From: CAXBGS01 sp963975425
GTDB lineage: Bacteria; Planctomycetota; Planctomycetia; Pirellulales; Pirellulaceae
Direction: 5' to 3'
Length of the DNA: 64,000 bases
NCBI GenBank assembly: GCA_963975425.1
Contig: CAXBGS010000003.1
Location: 62,001-126,000, forward strand
Within the stretch, counting starts at the first letter, position 1. Every line of letters starts with the position of its first letter. The notes under the pieces were generated by a model. That model was not told where the DNA came from. It searched no databases and was given only the letters and a program-made list of their open reading frames with translations. This document shows, one piece after another, positions 18,152 to 26,471 of this stretch. Made by a program: the position numbers and the translations under genes.

Positions 18152-19687
18152 TTATCGATGAAACATTTTCAACATCCGCTGAGTTACCAAAAAACCACCG
18201 GCGACGTTGATGGTGGCAAAAAAGATTGCCAACGCACCGAGTATCGCCGCCGCGTTGTGGCCGACACCCACTTGGACCATCCCACCGACGATGATGATGC
18301 CACTGATGGCGTTGGTGACACTCATCAAGGGCGTGTGCAGGGCGGCTGTCACGTTCCAGATCACTTGCCAACCGACAATGCACGCGAGCACAAACACGGT
18401 GACGTCGGTGATGAATCCGCGATTCTGCGTGAACCCGATTCCCAGCAATGCCAAGGCCGCCAATACTAGTAGTACATATCCGGCAATGCCGGCGGTTTCT
18501 TTCGCGGCGACCACGGGCATGGCGACGGCAGGGACTGGCCGTACGGGCGGACGCGAGACCGCGACCGGTGGCGGAGGCCATGTGACGGTGCCGTCTTTGA
18601 CGACCGTCGCACTGCGGATCACCTCGTCGTCCATATCGATATGAAAGTTTTTCGCACCACCAAGTTCATCGAGCAAGTGGAACAAGTTGGTTCCGTACAA
18701 CTGGCTTGAGGTGTGCGCAAGTCGACTCGCCAGATCACTGTAACCGACAATATGGACGCCGCCGTGCTGGATAACTTGGTCAGGCACCGTGACTTCGCAA
18801 TTGCCACCTTGTTCGGCCGCCAAGTCAACCACGACGCTGCCGGGGCGCATCGATTCGACCATCTCGCGCGTGATCAGTTTCGGGGCGGGTTTGCCTGGGA
18901 TCAGTGCGGTGGTGATGATGATGTCGACGTCGCGTGCCTGGTCGGCAAACAGCTTCATTTCCGCTTCGATGAATTCCTTGCTCATCGTCTTTGCATAACC
19001 GCCAGCGGTTCCGCCGCTTTCTTGCTGCGGGAAATCTAACATCAAGAATTCGGCACCCATGCTCTTGACTTGATCAGCCACTTCCGGGCGCACGTCGAAC
19101 CCTCGCACGATCGCTCCCAGGCCACGAGCGGCACCGATGGCGGCGAGGCCAGCGACACCGGCGCCGATCACCAGTACTTTCGCCGGCGGAACCTTTCCCG
19201 CCGCTGTGATCTGTCCTGTAAAGAATCGCCCAAACAAACCAGCGGCTTCGACGACCGCGCGATAGCCGGCGATATTGGCCATTGAACTTAGCGCGTCAAG
19301 TTTTTGTGCGCGGCTGATGCGAGGCACCGCATCGATTGCCAACGCATTGGCCTGCACTGCTGCGATGCGATCCAATGTCGATGTATTTTGTGCCGGCGCA
19401 AGAAAACTAATCAGCGTTTGTCCCGCATGCATCTGCGAGACCTCGTTTTCCTGAGGCCCACGAACCTTTAAGACGATATCCGCAAGTCGCCAAACGTCCG
19501 CCGCTTCGTCGACGACCTGACATCCGGCATCGCGATATTGTCGGTCCGGAAAACTTGCCGCATCACCCGCTCCGGTCTCAACCACAACCTCAAACTCGAG
19601 CCGCTGAATCAATTTGCGAGCGGTCTCGGGTGTCGCGGCCACACGGCGTTCACCGACGAAAATCTCCTTGGGTATTCCTACCTTCAT
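18152..19687 (-). CDS. pntA: NAD(P)(+) transhydrogenase subunit alpha (full length)
   Basis: The ATG at 19687 gives MKVGIPKEIFVGERRVAATP, the canonical N-terminus; an upstream ATG at 19702 adds only five residues. The product is 511 residues, like E. coli PntA, so alpha-1 and alpha-2 are fused here. Domain I binds NAD(H) with VLVIGAGVAGLAAIGAARGLGA, DVRPEVADQVKSMGAEF, ITTALIPGKPAPKLI and GGVHIVGYSDLASR. A Pro/Val-rich linker (~385-405) leads to about four transmembrane helices at the C-terminus. It is the first gene of the pntAB unit, which supplies NADPH using the proton gradient. Confidence 0.95.
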   Translation of the reverse strand: MKVGIPKEIFVGERRVAATPETARKLIQRLEFEVVVETGAGDAASFPDRQYRDAGCQVVDEAADVWRLADIVLKVRGPQENEVSQMHAGQTLISFLAPAQNTSTLDRIAAVQANALAIDAVPRISRAQKLDALSSMANIAGYRAVVEAAGLFGRFFTGQITAAGKVPPAKVLVIGAGVAGLAAIGAARGLGAIVRGFDVRPEVADQVKSMGAEFLMLDFPQQESGGTAGGYAKTMSKEFIEAEMKLFADQARDVDIIITTALIPGKPAPKLITREMVESMRPGSVVVDLAAEQGGNCEVTVPDQVIQHGGVHIVGYSDLASRLAHTSSQLYGTNLFHLLDELGGAKNFHIDMDDEVIRSATVVKDGTVTWPPPPVAVSRPPVRPVPAVAMPVVAAKETAGIAGYVLLVLAALALLGIGFTQNRGFITDVTVFVLACIVGWQVIWNVTAALHTPLMSVTNAISGIIIVGGMVQVGVGHNAAAILGALAIFFATINVAGGFLVTQRMLKMFHR

Positions 19688-20139
19688 GCGTGGTTCCCTC
19701 ACCGTATTTTCAAGGCATCACCATCGATTTCGGTATCACCATCGATTCCAGGGCCGCCGCGGAAACGATGAAACCGATAACGAATCGAGTCGGCCAACGA
19801 CAAATTCGAGACGCAAGCGGGCACCGAAACGCACCGATTTAACTCGCCGATTTAACACACCGACCCGACGCGTCTGCCTAGCGATTGCTGGGTATTCTAG
19901 TCGTGAATGATGATACTATGCGACGCGTACCCCGTCCGCCATGACGGGCGATTACCATCCACCCGAGGCCACGTTTGCCGCTTTATCTACCCTAACGGTG
20001 ATAAAAGCATTGATCGGGACTCTGGGCAGTAGTATCTTGTTCACCAGTCTTCCGATCCGGTCGGATCCCAATCGGCAAGCGTATTCCTTGAAATTGGGTT
20101 CGCATTCCTGCCAATCATTCATCTGGGTGGAGTTTTCTG
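19688..20139. other. Intergenic region between divergent pntA and the CHRD gene
   Basis: About 450 bp without a convincing gene. It contains an 18-bp direct repeat (19717-19734 and 19735-19752) just upstream of pntA, and presumably the promoters for both flanking genes. A 68-codon open frame at 19941-20147 overlaps the next gene and shows no recognisable features. Confidence 0.5.
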
Positions 20140-20655
20140 ATGCTTAAAAACTTGTTTTGTATCTGCGTCGTTGCCATGTTGGTCCCGCAGATGGCCAGTG
20201 CGGCCGTTGTCCGCTTTGATGTAGCCCTTGATTCGAGCACCAACGGAACCGGATCGCCGGGCATGGGCTCGGCCACCGCGTTCTTGAATGACTTGACCGG
20301 ACAGTTCGATGTGACGGGCACGTTTTCGGGTTTGAACGGAAACGCAACAAACCTTCACCTTCACGGCCTGACCGCGACTCCGGGCACTGGCAACGCGGGC
20401 GTCCTGGTGGGCGGATTTACTTTTGACAGCGGCGTCCAGTCGGGCACCTTCTCGCAGTCAACGGTGATCGCCGATCCAGCGGATGTTGCCGGCGTGATTG
20501 CAGGGCGATCTTATTTGAACCTGCACTCCAGCACTAATACCGGGGGCGAGATTCGTGGTTATCTTTTGAATCCAACCGCGGTACCCGAACCAGCGACCTG
20601 CGGCTTGCTATGTCTGTTCGCCGCTGGCGCAGCGATGCAACGTCGACGACGCTGA
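20140..20655 (+). CDS. CHRD-domain protein with PEP-CTERM sorting tail
   Basis: A 171-residue exported protein. Residues 1-21 are a Sec signal peptide (MLKNLFCICVVAMLVPQMASA). The body (about 22-145) resembles the CHRD domain: VRFDVALDSSTNGTGSPGMG, TGQFDVTGTFSGLNGNATNLHLHG and GRSYLNLHSSTNTGGEIRG are typical. The end, VPEPATCGLLCLFAAGAAM then RRRR, is a complete PEP-CTERM signal: VPEP motif, hydrophobic segment and basic tail. PEP-CTERM proteins are processed by exosortase and exported to the surface or matrix. No exosortase gene is in this window. Function of the CHRD domain is unknown. Confidence 0.85.
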   Translation: MLKNLFCICVVAMLVPQMASAAVVRFDVALDSSTNGTGSPGMGSATAFLNDLTGQFDVTGTFSGLNGNATNLHLHGLTATPGTGNAGVLVGGFTFDSGVQSGTFSQSTVIADPADVAGVIAGRSYLNLHSSTNTGGEIRGYLLNPTAVPEPATCGLLCLFAAGAAMQRRRR

Positions 20656-20721
20656 TCGTGTACCGATGCGGGTTTGCCGTCGCGCACCCGGCTCGACGCA
20701 ACTGGACCGGGTCTATCTTCT

Positions 20722-20746
20722 TTCACCGGTGGCTTTCACTGGTGAA
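20722..20746. terminator. Hairpin between convergent genes
   Basis: A 10-bp stem (20722-20731 with 20737-20746, one G-T wobble) closes a five-base loop. It ends 3 bp before the stop codon of the beta-RFAP synthase gene and 67 bp after the CHRD gene, a suitable place for a bidirectional terminator. No strong T-tract follows. Confidence 0.45.
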
Positions 20747-20748
20747 TC

Positions 20749-21771
20749 TCAATCACGTGCGCGCTCGCGGCCTTGGTTCCGAACCGAAGCAACGGTAACG
20801 CATGCGACATCCGGCGGGATTCGATCTCGGAACGCAAGCCACTGCGATTCCGATTCGAACCAAGCGAACACGCCGGGGCCCCAACTGCTTTGACCGACGC
20901 CGCGCACCCCTTGCCGGACCAGCCACTGAACAAGTTGGGTCACATGGGGGCCGTTGTAAGGTCCGCCTTGAACGGTTTGAAACAATTCACCGCTGCCGTG
21001 GTTGTATTGATGCACCGCCGCGGTGAACGCATCGAAGTCCTGACGACGGGCGGCAGGCAACATGGCGTCGGTAATGATCGACCTTAGCTCGTCGCGCCGC
21101 TGCGCCGGTGCCCTGGGTAAAAGACCGAATTGTTGGGATTCCGCCTCGCCGCTGACGAGTGTCGTGGCACGTGTCGGCCGCAGGATGGCCACACGCCAGA
21201 CGTCGGGGATTTCCACTCGCTCAGCAACGCTATTCAATTCACTGCCGTCGGCGGCTTCTTCATAGATCAGTCCGCCATGAAAGTAACCGTGCGAACCGAC
21301 GGCTGACCTTTTCCCCCGATTCGCCACCTGGGTCACGATCGACTCGGGTCCGATGTGGCGATCCAACACACACGTGATGGCCTCCGCCAGAGCGAGAGAC
21401 ATTTGCGTACCGCTGCCCAAGCCGCAATGAGCCGGGGGCCGCTTGGCGATACGAACTTCGCATTCGGGCAGTGCGGATTCACCGCACACTCTTGCTGCCC
21501 GCACGGCAACCGATTCGATGCGGTCGGCATCGACTTTGGCGGTGGTCTCGTCCGTTCGACTCTGGAAACGGCGACTCTTGCGGACCACGATTTCGGTGAC
21601 CGGCTGATCGATCATGACACCGACACCACCAAATGGCGCTGCCGTGTCCAGTAGACCGAAATGCAGTCGCGAACCGGTCGTGATGCGAACCGTGCTCGTG
21701 CCAGTGCCAGTGCCAGTGCCGGTGGCTTGGCGAACAGCATCGCGATCAGTTGTTTTCGGCGATTCTTGCAT
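20749..21771 (-). CDS. Beta-ribofuranosylaminobenzene 5'-phosphate synthase-like (GHMP family)
   Basis: A 340-residue protein with the beginning RITTGSRLHFGLLD and FGGVGVMIDQP, characteristic of beta-RFAP synthase, and the GHMP-kinase phosphate loop RPPAHCGLGSGTQMSLALA (about residues 111-129). A C-terminal YNGPHVTQLVQWLVRQGVRGVGQSSWGP also fits. The enzyme condenses PRPP with an aromatic acid (p-aminobenzoate or 4-hydroxybenzoate type) with loss of CO2. It is the first committed step of (tetrahydro)methanopterin synthesis, used for C1 transfer in methylotrophs, archaea and many planctomycetes. The N-terminus carries a hexanucleotide repeat encoding Thr-Gly pairs. It overlaps the DUF447 gene by 26 bp. 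Confidence 0.85.
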   Translation of the reverse strand: MQESPKTTDRDAVRQATGTGTGTGTSTVRITTGSRLHFGLLDTAAPFGGVGVMIDQPVTEIVVRKSRRFQSRTDETTAKVDADRIESVAVRAARVCGESALPECEVRIAKRPPAHCGLGSGTQMSLALAEAITCVLDRHIGPESIVTQVANRGKRSAVGSHGYFHGGLIYEEAADGSELNSVAERVEIPDVWRVAILRPTRATTLVSGEAESQQFGLLPRAPAQRRDELRSIITDAMLPAARRQDFDAFTAAVHQYNHGSGELFQTVQGGPYNGPHVTQLVQWLVRQGVRGVGQSSWGPGVFAWFESESQWLAFRDRIPPDVACVTVASVRNQGRERARD

Positions 21772-22342
21772 GAACGGTATTTTGCAACATTTGGAACGCG
21801 TCGCGTTCTGCGGTCCCTCCCGTTTTTTCCACGAGAGGTTTCAGAAGTTCCAACTGCTCGATCAACGAAGACGCTGGAATCAGATGGACGCGAGTAGCGA
21901 GAATAGCAGCTTCGATCACGGCGTGCTTGGCCCGATTGAATCCAAAGAAGGGCCGAACCACTCCCGAGTCAACCACTCGGCAAGTGAATTGCGCCCTGGG
22001 ACCATCATTCACTTCGGATTCGATTTCGACGGCGAACCAGCGGTGACAGTCCCTCAAGATCCATGACGACGATCCGTCGAGCGGTCGCACAAACTTCTCG
22101 ACGGCCTCTTCGTGGGCAATCGTATCCACGGCGGCCCGGGCAAAAAGACTCGCATCATCAGTGATGTGAATCACCGCACGCCGGGTCGCATGCAGATTAT
22201 GAAATGTGGTGGAAGTATGAAACGGCTTGAGGACGAACCGATTCCAATCGGGTGCGTCCGACTCGTCCACCTGCGGTCCCATCGGCGCAACGTTGACCTG
22301 ACCGGATGGGTCGACCGTCGTCACGATGGATTCCAAAATCAA
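21746..22342 (-). CDS. DUF447 family protein (methanopterin-associated)
   Basis: A 198-residue protein beginning ILESIVTTVDPSGQVNVAPMGPQ, with FVLKPFHTSTTFHNLHATRRAVIHITDDASLFARAA and FFGFNRAKHAVIEAAILATR, which fit the DUF447 family. This family has a flavin-reductase-like split barrel and, as I recall, co-occurs with tetrahydromethanopterin genes in methylotrophs, planctomycetes and archaea. Its reaction is not established. It is sandwiched between the PabA/TrpG-like gene (53 bp upstream) and the beta-RFAP synthase gene (26-bp overlap), all in one direction, which supports a role in the same cofactor pathway. Confidence 0.8.
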   Translation of the reverse strand: MILESIVTTVDPSGQVNVAPMGPQVDESDAPDWNRFVLKPFHTSTTFHNLHATRRAVIHITDDASLFARAAVDTIAHEEAVEKFVRPLDGSSSWILRDCHRWFAVEIESEVNDGPRAQFTCRVVDSGVVRPFFGFNRAKHAVIEAAILATRVHLIPASSLIEQLELLKPLVEKTGGTAERDAFQMLQNTVHARIAENN

Positions 22343-22395
22343 AATACGGGCTCCTGAGTCATCGAATTCAATTTAGGGCACATCCCAGCAACTCT

Positions 22396-22986
22396 TCAGA
22401 GCACAGGCTCGCCGGTCGCGACATCGGCCATGGCAACAAAATTCCCGATCACATCCATGCCACGATCGGTCAGTACCGACTCGGGATGAAACTGCACGCC
22501 GTGGATCGGGCGATCCCGATGCCGAATCCCCATGATCACGCCATCGTTATTTCGTGCCGTGACCACAAGTTCCTCCGTTACCGAATCGGGATCAATCACC
22601 AGCGAGTGATAACGCCCGACCGCCATGGGCGACGGACACCCGTGAAAGACTCCGCTGGCGTCGTGCGTGATCTGACTGCTGACGCCGTGCATGGGTCCCG
22701 CGGTGATGATTCGAGCACCGAATGCTTGACCGATCGACTGATGGCCCAGACACACACCCAGAATCGGCGTTGCATTGCCATAGTGACGAATCACATCAAC
22801 GCTGCACCCGGCATCTTCGGGACGCCGGGGACCGGGCGAGACAACGATGGCGTTGGGATTCAAATCGCGACACCCCTGGACATCGATCGCATCGCTACGC
22901 ACCACATGCGTTTCGCAACCAAGTCGCCGAATGTATCGGGCCAGGTTATGGACGAACGAGTCGTAGTTATCGAGCAGAAGAATCAA
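22396..22986 (-). CDS. Glutamine amidotransferase, PabA/TrpG-like
   Basis: A 196-residue class I glutaminase subunit of anthranilate or 4-amino-4-deoxychorismate synthase. Key parts are MILLLDNYDSFVHNLARYI, VVSPGPRRPEDAG, the nucleophile elbow GVCLGHQSIGQAFGA (Cys), and HGVQFHPESVLTDRG (catalytic His and Glu). It gives ammonia to a chorismate-utilising partner (TrpE or PabB), which is not in the window. TrpG and PabA cannot be separated by sequence alone. The neighbouring beta-RFAP synthase and DUF447 genes favour, without proving, production of an aminobenzoate for methanopterin. Confidence 0.85.
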   Translation of the reverse strand: MILLLDNYDSFVHNLARYIRRLGCETHVVRSDAIDVQGCRDLNPNAIVVSPGPRRPEDAGCSVDVIRHYGNATPILGVCLGHQSIGQAFGARIITAGPMHGVSSQITHDASGVFHGCPSPMAVGRYHSLVIDPDSVTEELVVTARNNDGVIMGIRHRDRPIHGVQFHPESVLTDRGMDVIGNFVAMADVATGEPVL

Positions 22987-23182
22987 TGGGCGTACTTACC
23001 GCGAGTTCTTGGCGTGTCACACGAGTCCAACATAGATCGGAACATCGCCTCGCGAAAAGTCCCCGGACGGATCACCATGGAAAACGCGAAGAGACAAAAC
23101 CAGCCGGCCAGCTTGGATAGGCACACGTGACCGGAACTCGCACGTGGCCCGAATGATTATCTAGCCTGGAAATCGAACGCAA

Positions 23183-23659
23183 TCAGCGTCGCGGCTTTGC
23201 GAATTTGATCTTATCGATCAGCTTGACGACTTGGTCGCCGTCCTTGTACCCGCTGACGGCGGTGATTGCCTGAATCACGAATCCATACCGCAGGTTGTAA
23301 TCGGTATCGATTTCAATTTCGGGTCCATCTTCACCGGGGATCGGCGCGCTGGTTCCGACCAAAGAGACCACGTTGGCTCGCAACTGATCAAAGTCGACAC
23401 CCAGATCGATTTCATTCAGCGACATTCCTGTCAGGGCACCGTCGTCGTTAGCTCGAAGACGCAGTTTTAGCGGCAAATCGGTGGGATCAACCTGCCCGCT
23501 GTTTTGACTGGCCAGCGGCATCCGGATGCTGAAGTCGCCTTCCATTTCGACGATTTTGAACGTCATGACAAAGAAAATCAGCAGCAGAAAAACGATATCG
23601 ATCATGCTGGTCATGTTCAATTCATTCTTCAGCCCCTCTTCACGGTTGCGAATTTTCAC
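23183..23659 (-). CDS. ExbD/TolR-family biopolymer transport protein (second copy)
   Basis: A 158-residue protein with a short cytoplasmic head, one transmembrane helix containing the proton-path Asp (NMTSMIDIVFLLLIFFVMTF, about residues 15-34), and a periplasmic domain with the repeated beta-alpha pattern ending in GYKDGDQVVKLIDKIKFA. It overlaps the preceding exbD gene by an ATGA (23656-23659), so the two are translationally coupled. ExbD works with ExbB as a proton-driven motor for outer-membrane or envelope processes. Confidence 0.9.
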   Translation of the reverse strand: MKIRNREEGLKNELNMTSMIDIVFLLLIFFVMTFKIVEMEGDFSIRMPLASQNSGQVDPTDLPLKLRLRANDDGALTGMSLNEIDLGVDFDQLRANVVSLVGTSAPIPGEDGPEIEIDTDYNLRYGFVIQAITAVSGYKDGDQVVKLIDKIKFAKPRR

Positions 23660-24093
23660 GATCGATCCTCCTTCACGCGCAACGCAAAGTTCTCGAGCTC
23701 TTGTTCCTGCGCGACGCGGATGACTTCTTGAACATCACCGGCGGCGGTATCGCGGTGGGCTCGGATGACGACGTTGGCGTCGGCGGCCGTTTTCTTTTCA
23801 GCTCGAATCACAGCGAGTTCACGTTGCAATCCGACGCGAAGTGTCTCGGGCGTATAGTCATCGCCGCCGAGAATGATTTGGCCGTCCTGCGCGACATGCA
23901 AAATGATCGGAAACTCCAGGGGGGCTTCCGGTGGTTTGACCAATTGGCTGCTGGGCAACACGACGCGGTCATTCGCCTCGGTCTGGGCGAAGTTGATCAG
24001 GACCATAAAGAACGCGATCAACTGGAACGTCATGTCGATCATCGGCGTCAGGTCGCCTTCGGCCAAGTCGACTTTTTTCGATTTGACTCTCAC
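23656..24093 (-). CDS. ExbD/TolR-family biopolymer transport protein (first copy)
   Basis: A 145-residue protein with DLTPMIDMTFQLIAFFMVLINF (about residues 15-36) as the single helix carrying the functional Asp. The periplasmic part contains LHVAQDGQIILGGDDYTPETLR and VVIRAHRDTAAGDVQEVIRVAQEQ, typical ExbD elements. It starts 4 bp after exbB and overlaps the second exbD. Two unequal ExbDs next to one ExbB suggest a heteromeric motor. Confidence 0.9.
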   Translation of the reverse strand: MRVKSKKVDLAEGDLTPMIDMTFQLIAFFMVLINFAQTEANDRVVLPSSQLVKPPEAPLEFPIILHVAQDGQIILGGDDYTPETLRVGLQRELAVIRAEKKTAADANVVIRAHRDTAAGDVQEVIRVAQEQELENFALRVKEDRS

Positions 24094-24097
24094 GGAC

Positions 24098-24982
24098 CTA
24101 CTTACCTTCGGTTTGCGGTTTGAAGTCTTCGAAACGGCTCATCAAGTTTTCGCTCGTCACGCCGACCTCTAAAAGCAATCGCGAGACACGATTTCGCAAA
24201 ATGTTGTACGCGGCGATCGCGGGAATGGCGACGGCCAAACCGACCAGCGTGGTGAACAAAGCGGTCGAGATACCGGCGGCCAAGTCGGCCGGCTTGGGCG
24301 TTGATCCGCCGATCGCAATGACTTGGAAAGAACTGATCATCCCTTGCACCGTACCGAACAGCCCGATCATGGGACTCAAGTTTCCAATCAGCGCCATATA
24401 GCTAAGGCGATGCTCTAGTTTCATGCTCTCTTCTTCGCCGACTTCCTGCATCCCTTCGAGTGCTTTGTTGTATCCGCGAGACAACTTCGCCAGACCGGCA
24501 GACAAGACCTGTCCAAGCACCGACTCGTCGGTCCGCGCCATGTCGTAAGCGCCCTGGAAATCTTTCGTGTTCAACTTTTCTTCGAAACTGTCGATCAACT
24601 CTTGCGGACAAAGCGTGTCTCGTCTTGCCGCCAACATGTTCATCACGAACAAAGAGACCAGCGTGACCGACAGCGCCAAGAAGACGAACAAATAACCCCA
24701 TCCGAGTGATTCGATCACCCAGCTGAGCAAGTTTTGACTCGATTTCGGGGCGGGGGCAGCAGCATCACCACCACCGGCCGGTGCCGCGGCGGGTGCGGGA
24801 GCCGCGGCCGGTTCGGCCTCTGCGGCAGGAGCGTCGCCGAATTCTGCGGCCGCATCGTCTTGCGCAAACGATGTCGATCCGAACGACACGCAGCTTATCA
24901 TTGCCAGAGCGATCAACACCGCTCGTAAGCAGGGGGCCGCGGGTAGACGGAACAAAGGTGTGCAGCAGGCTTCGGACATCAA
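24098..24982 (-). CDS. ExbB/TolQ/MotA-family proton channel protein
   Basis: A 294-residue protein. An N-terminal signal-like segment (CLRAVLIALAMISCVSFGSTSFA) is followed by an Ala/Pro/Glu-rich periplasmic linker (~42-80). Then comes the ExbB core: first helix GWGYLFVFLALSVTLVSLFV, a cytoplasmic region, and the hallmark helices YMALIGNLSPMIGLFGTVQGM and AGISTALFTTLVGLAVAIPAI. The long N-terminal extension before the first core helix is a feature of many planctomycete and proteobacterial homologues. It forms the motor with the two downstream ExbD proteins. Confidence 0.92.
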   Translation of the reverse strand: MMSEACCTPLFRLPAAPCLRAVLIALAMISCVSFGSTSFAQDDAAAEFGDAPAAEAEPAAAPAPAAAPAGGGDAAAPAPKSSQNLLSWVIESLGWGYLFVFLALSVTLVSLFVMNMLAARRDTLCPQELIDSFEEKLNTKDFQGAYDMARTDESVLGQVLSAGLAKLSRGYNKALEGMQEVGEEESMKLEHRLSYMALIGNLSPMIGLFGTVQGMISSFQVIAIGGSTPKPADLAAGISTALFTTLVGLAVAIPAIAAYNILRNRVSRLLLEVGVTSENLMSRFEDFKPQTEGK

Positions 24983-25352
24983 CGAAACGCTCCGAGAATA
25001 CAGATGGTGGAAACAGGATTTGGCGGTGAACGACCTGGACCAACCGCGATTGATCCCTGTGACTCGTCAACCGCCCGACGGCGCCATCGAGAAAAGTACG
25101 GCTAGGGAAAGAACAGAATACTCTAGCAAACGTACTCAAACAGCACCCGCGCCCCAGAACAGGGCGCCGCGGATCGAAAAAAGTTCGCTTCGGTGGGATT
25201 CTGTGGCTTGCTCGGCCAAATCGACGAAGCCGCGAGCCTGGCACGACGGCACCGAAATTGCGACTGCGATTGCGTGACGTTGCCCGCGACTCGCATTGAC
25301 GAGCCGACTCGTCTTTTGCGACCGATACGAGCGTTTCGCAACCCGCATGCGG
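24983..25352. other. Intergenic region upstream of the exbB operon
   Basis: About 370 bp between the end of the TPR gene (25353) and exbB on the minus strand. No convincing gene was seen. The size suggests that the exbB-exbD-exbD unit has its own promoter here rather than relying on read-through from the TPR genes. Confidence 0.4.
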
Positions 25353-26405
25353 CTATCGGCCATAGCCAGGATAGCGTTGCTGCAGCTCTTGCTTTGCCTC
25401 GGCCGCACGCTGGGGCTTACCAACTTTCGGCCACAAATCCACCAACCGCGTCAAAGCGTGGGCGTGGGCGTCAGGCTGACCGGAGAACATCAGATGCGTG
25501 TGCAAGTACGCCAGGATAGCCCCCTCGTCATCCCCCTTGGCTTCGTAACTTGCCCCCTGAGCGTTGTAAATTCTGGCGCCCATTTCGACATCAGCAGGCC
25601 CCATTTCTTCGATCAACGCATCCACCAGCGCCAGCCCCTCGTCGGCTCGATCCATGCGGGCCATGGCCACAGCCTTACCGGCTTTGGCGAGCAATTGAAG
25701 CCGCAGCGACGAAGGCGACTGGACCTTGAGACCGATGACTTTGTCAAACAAATCAAGCGCCGAGGCGGACTCGCCCTTGGCCAACATCGCAACGGCCGTC
25801 AGGTAAACCGATTCAATTTTGGTATTGGTTGACGGTGCGGCCCGCAACCGTTCATAGAAACTGATCGCTTGATCGTGTTTGTTCAGCGCCAGGGCAAGGT
25901 CGCCCGTCAGACGCTGAACCGAATAGTAGTGCCATGAATCGGGATAGGTGCGGACATAGTTGACCGCAGCCGAAGCGGCCTTTGTCTTGTTGCCTCGACC
26001 CGCGAGCGCCGATTTCACTTCGCACAGCAGCAAGTAGTATGCGGCATCGGCTTTCGACGCATCACGCTTGAGCGAACCGATATCGATCTTGCGCAGTTCT
26101 TCGAGTGCTTGTTCGTACTCGCCGTCGACAGCGAACTCGCGTCCCTTGGTCAAAGCCGATGGGTCACCTTGCAACGCGATCTTTTCAATGTCACCAGGAA
26201 GCAGTTTTTCTGTATTGTTTCCAACCTTGATGGTGATCCCATCCTTAGCCACCGACTGGATCGAGCCGCTGATTGCCTTTCCGTCCAGCGGCGTGACGCG
26301 GTCTAACTGCGCAACCGCCGTTTCGGATCCGACCCACCCCTGCGTCGCAATCAACAGTGCCGCAATCAAGAATGGTCGCGAAAATTTGCGTTGGTCGTTC
26401 GTCAT
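25353..26405 (-). CDS. Exported TPR-repeat protein, smaller
   Basis: A 350-residue protein. Its signal peptide (about residues 10-33) ends near AVAQL. Residues ~36-75 form a small beta domain (RVTPLDGKAISGSIQSVAKDG then ITIKVGNNTEKLLPGDIEKI). Helical TPR-type repeats follow from about 85 to the end, for example YEQALEELRKIDIG, KHDQAISFYERL and GDDEGAILAYLHTHLMF. It follows the 1026-residue TPR gene by 66 bp and precedes the exbB-exbD operon on the same strand, which suggests a joint envelope function. Partner unknown. Confidence 0.75.
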   Translation of the reverse strand: MTNDQRKFSRPFLIAALLIATQGWVGSETAVAQLDRVTPLDGKAISGSIQSVAKDGITIKVGNNTEKLLPGDIEKIALQGDPSALTKGREFAVDGEYEQALEELRKIDIGSLKRDASKADAAYYLLLCEVKSALAGRGNKTKAASAAVNYVRTYPDSWHYYSVQRLTGDLALALNKHDQAISFYERLRAAPSTNTKIESVYLTAVAMLAKGESASALDLFDKVIGLKVQSPSSLRLQLLAKAGKAVAMARMDRADEGLALVDALIEEMGPADVEMGARIYNAQGASYEAKGDDEGAILAYLHTHLMFSGQPDAHAHALTRLVDLWPKVGKPQRAAEAKQELQQRYPGYGR

Positions 26406-26471
26406 GTTCTGTTTATCGAATCAGGGAAATCTGTGTTGGATGTCGCGACAAGGATGGACGTGAAAAATGCA

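Noticed and set aside
19941..20147. 68-codon frame upstream of the CHRD gene
   Set aside because: It overlaps the CHRD gene start, lacks any recognisable feature, and the CHRD protein has a clear signal peptide at its own ATG.
22396..22986. Firm naming as trpG
   Set aside because: TrpG and PabA are not separable here and no trpE, trpD or pabB is adjacent, so no gene symbol was given.
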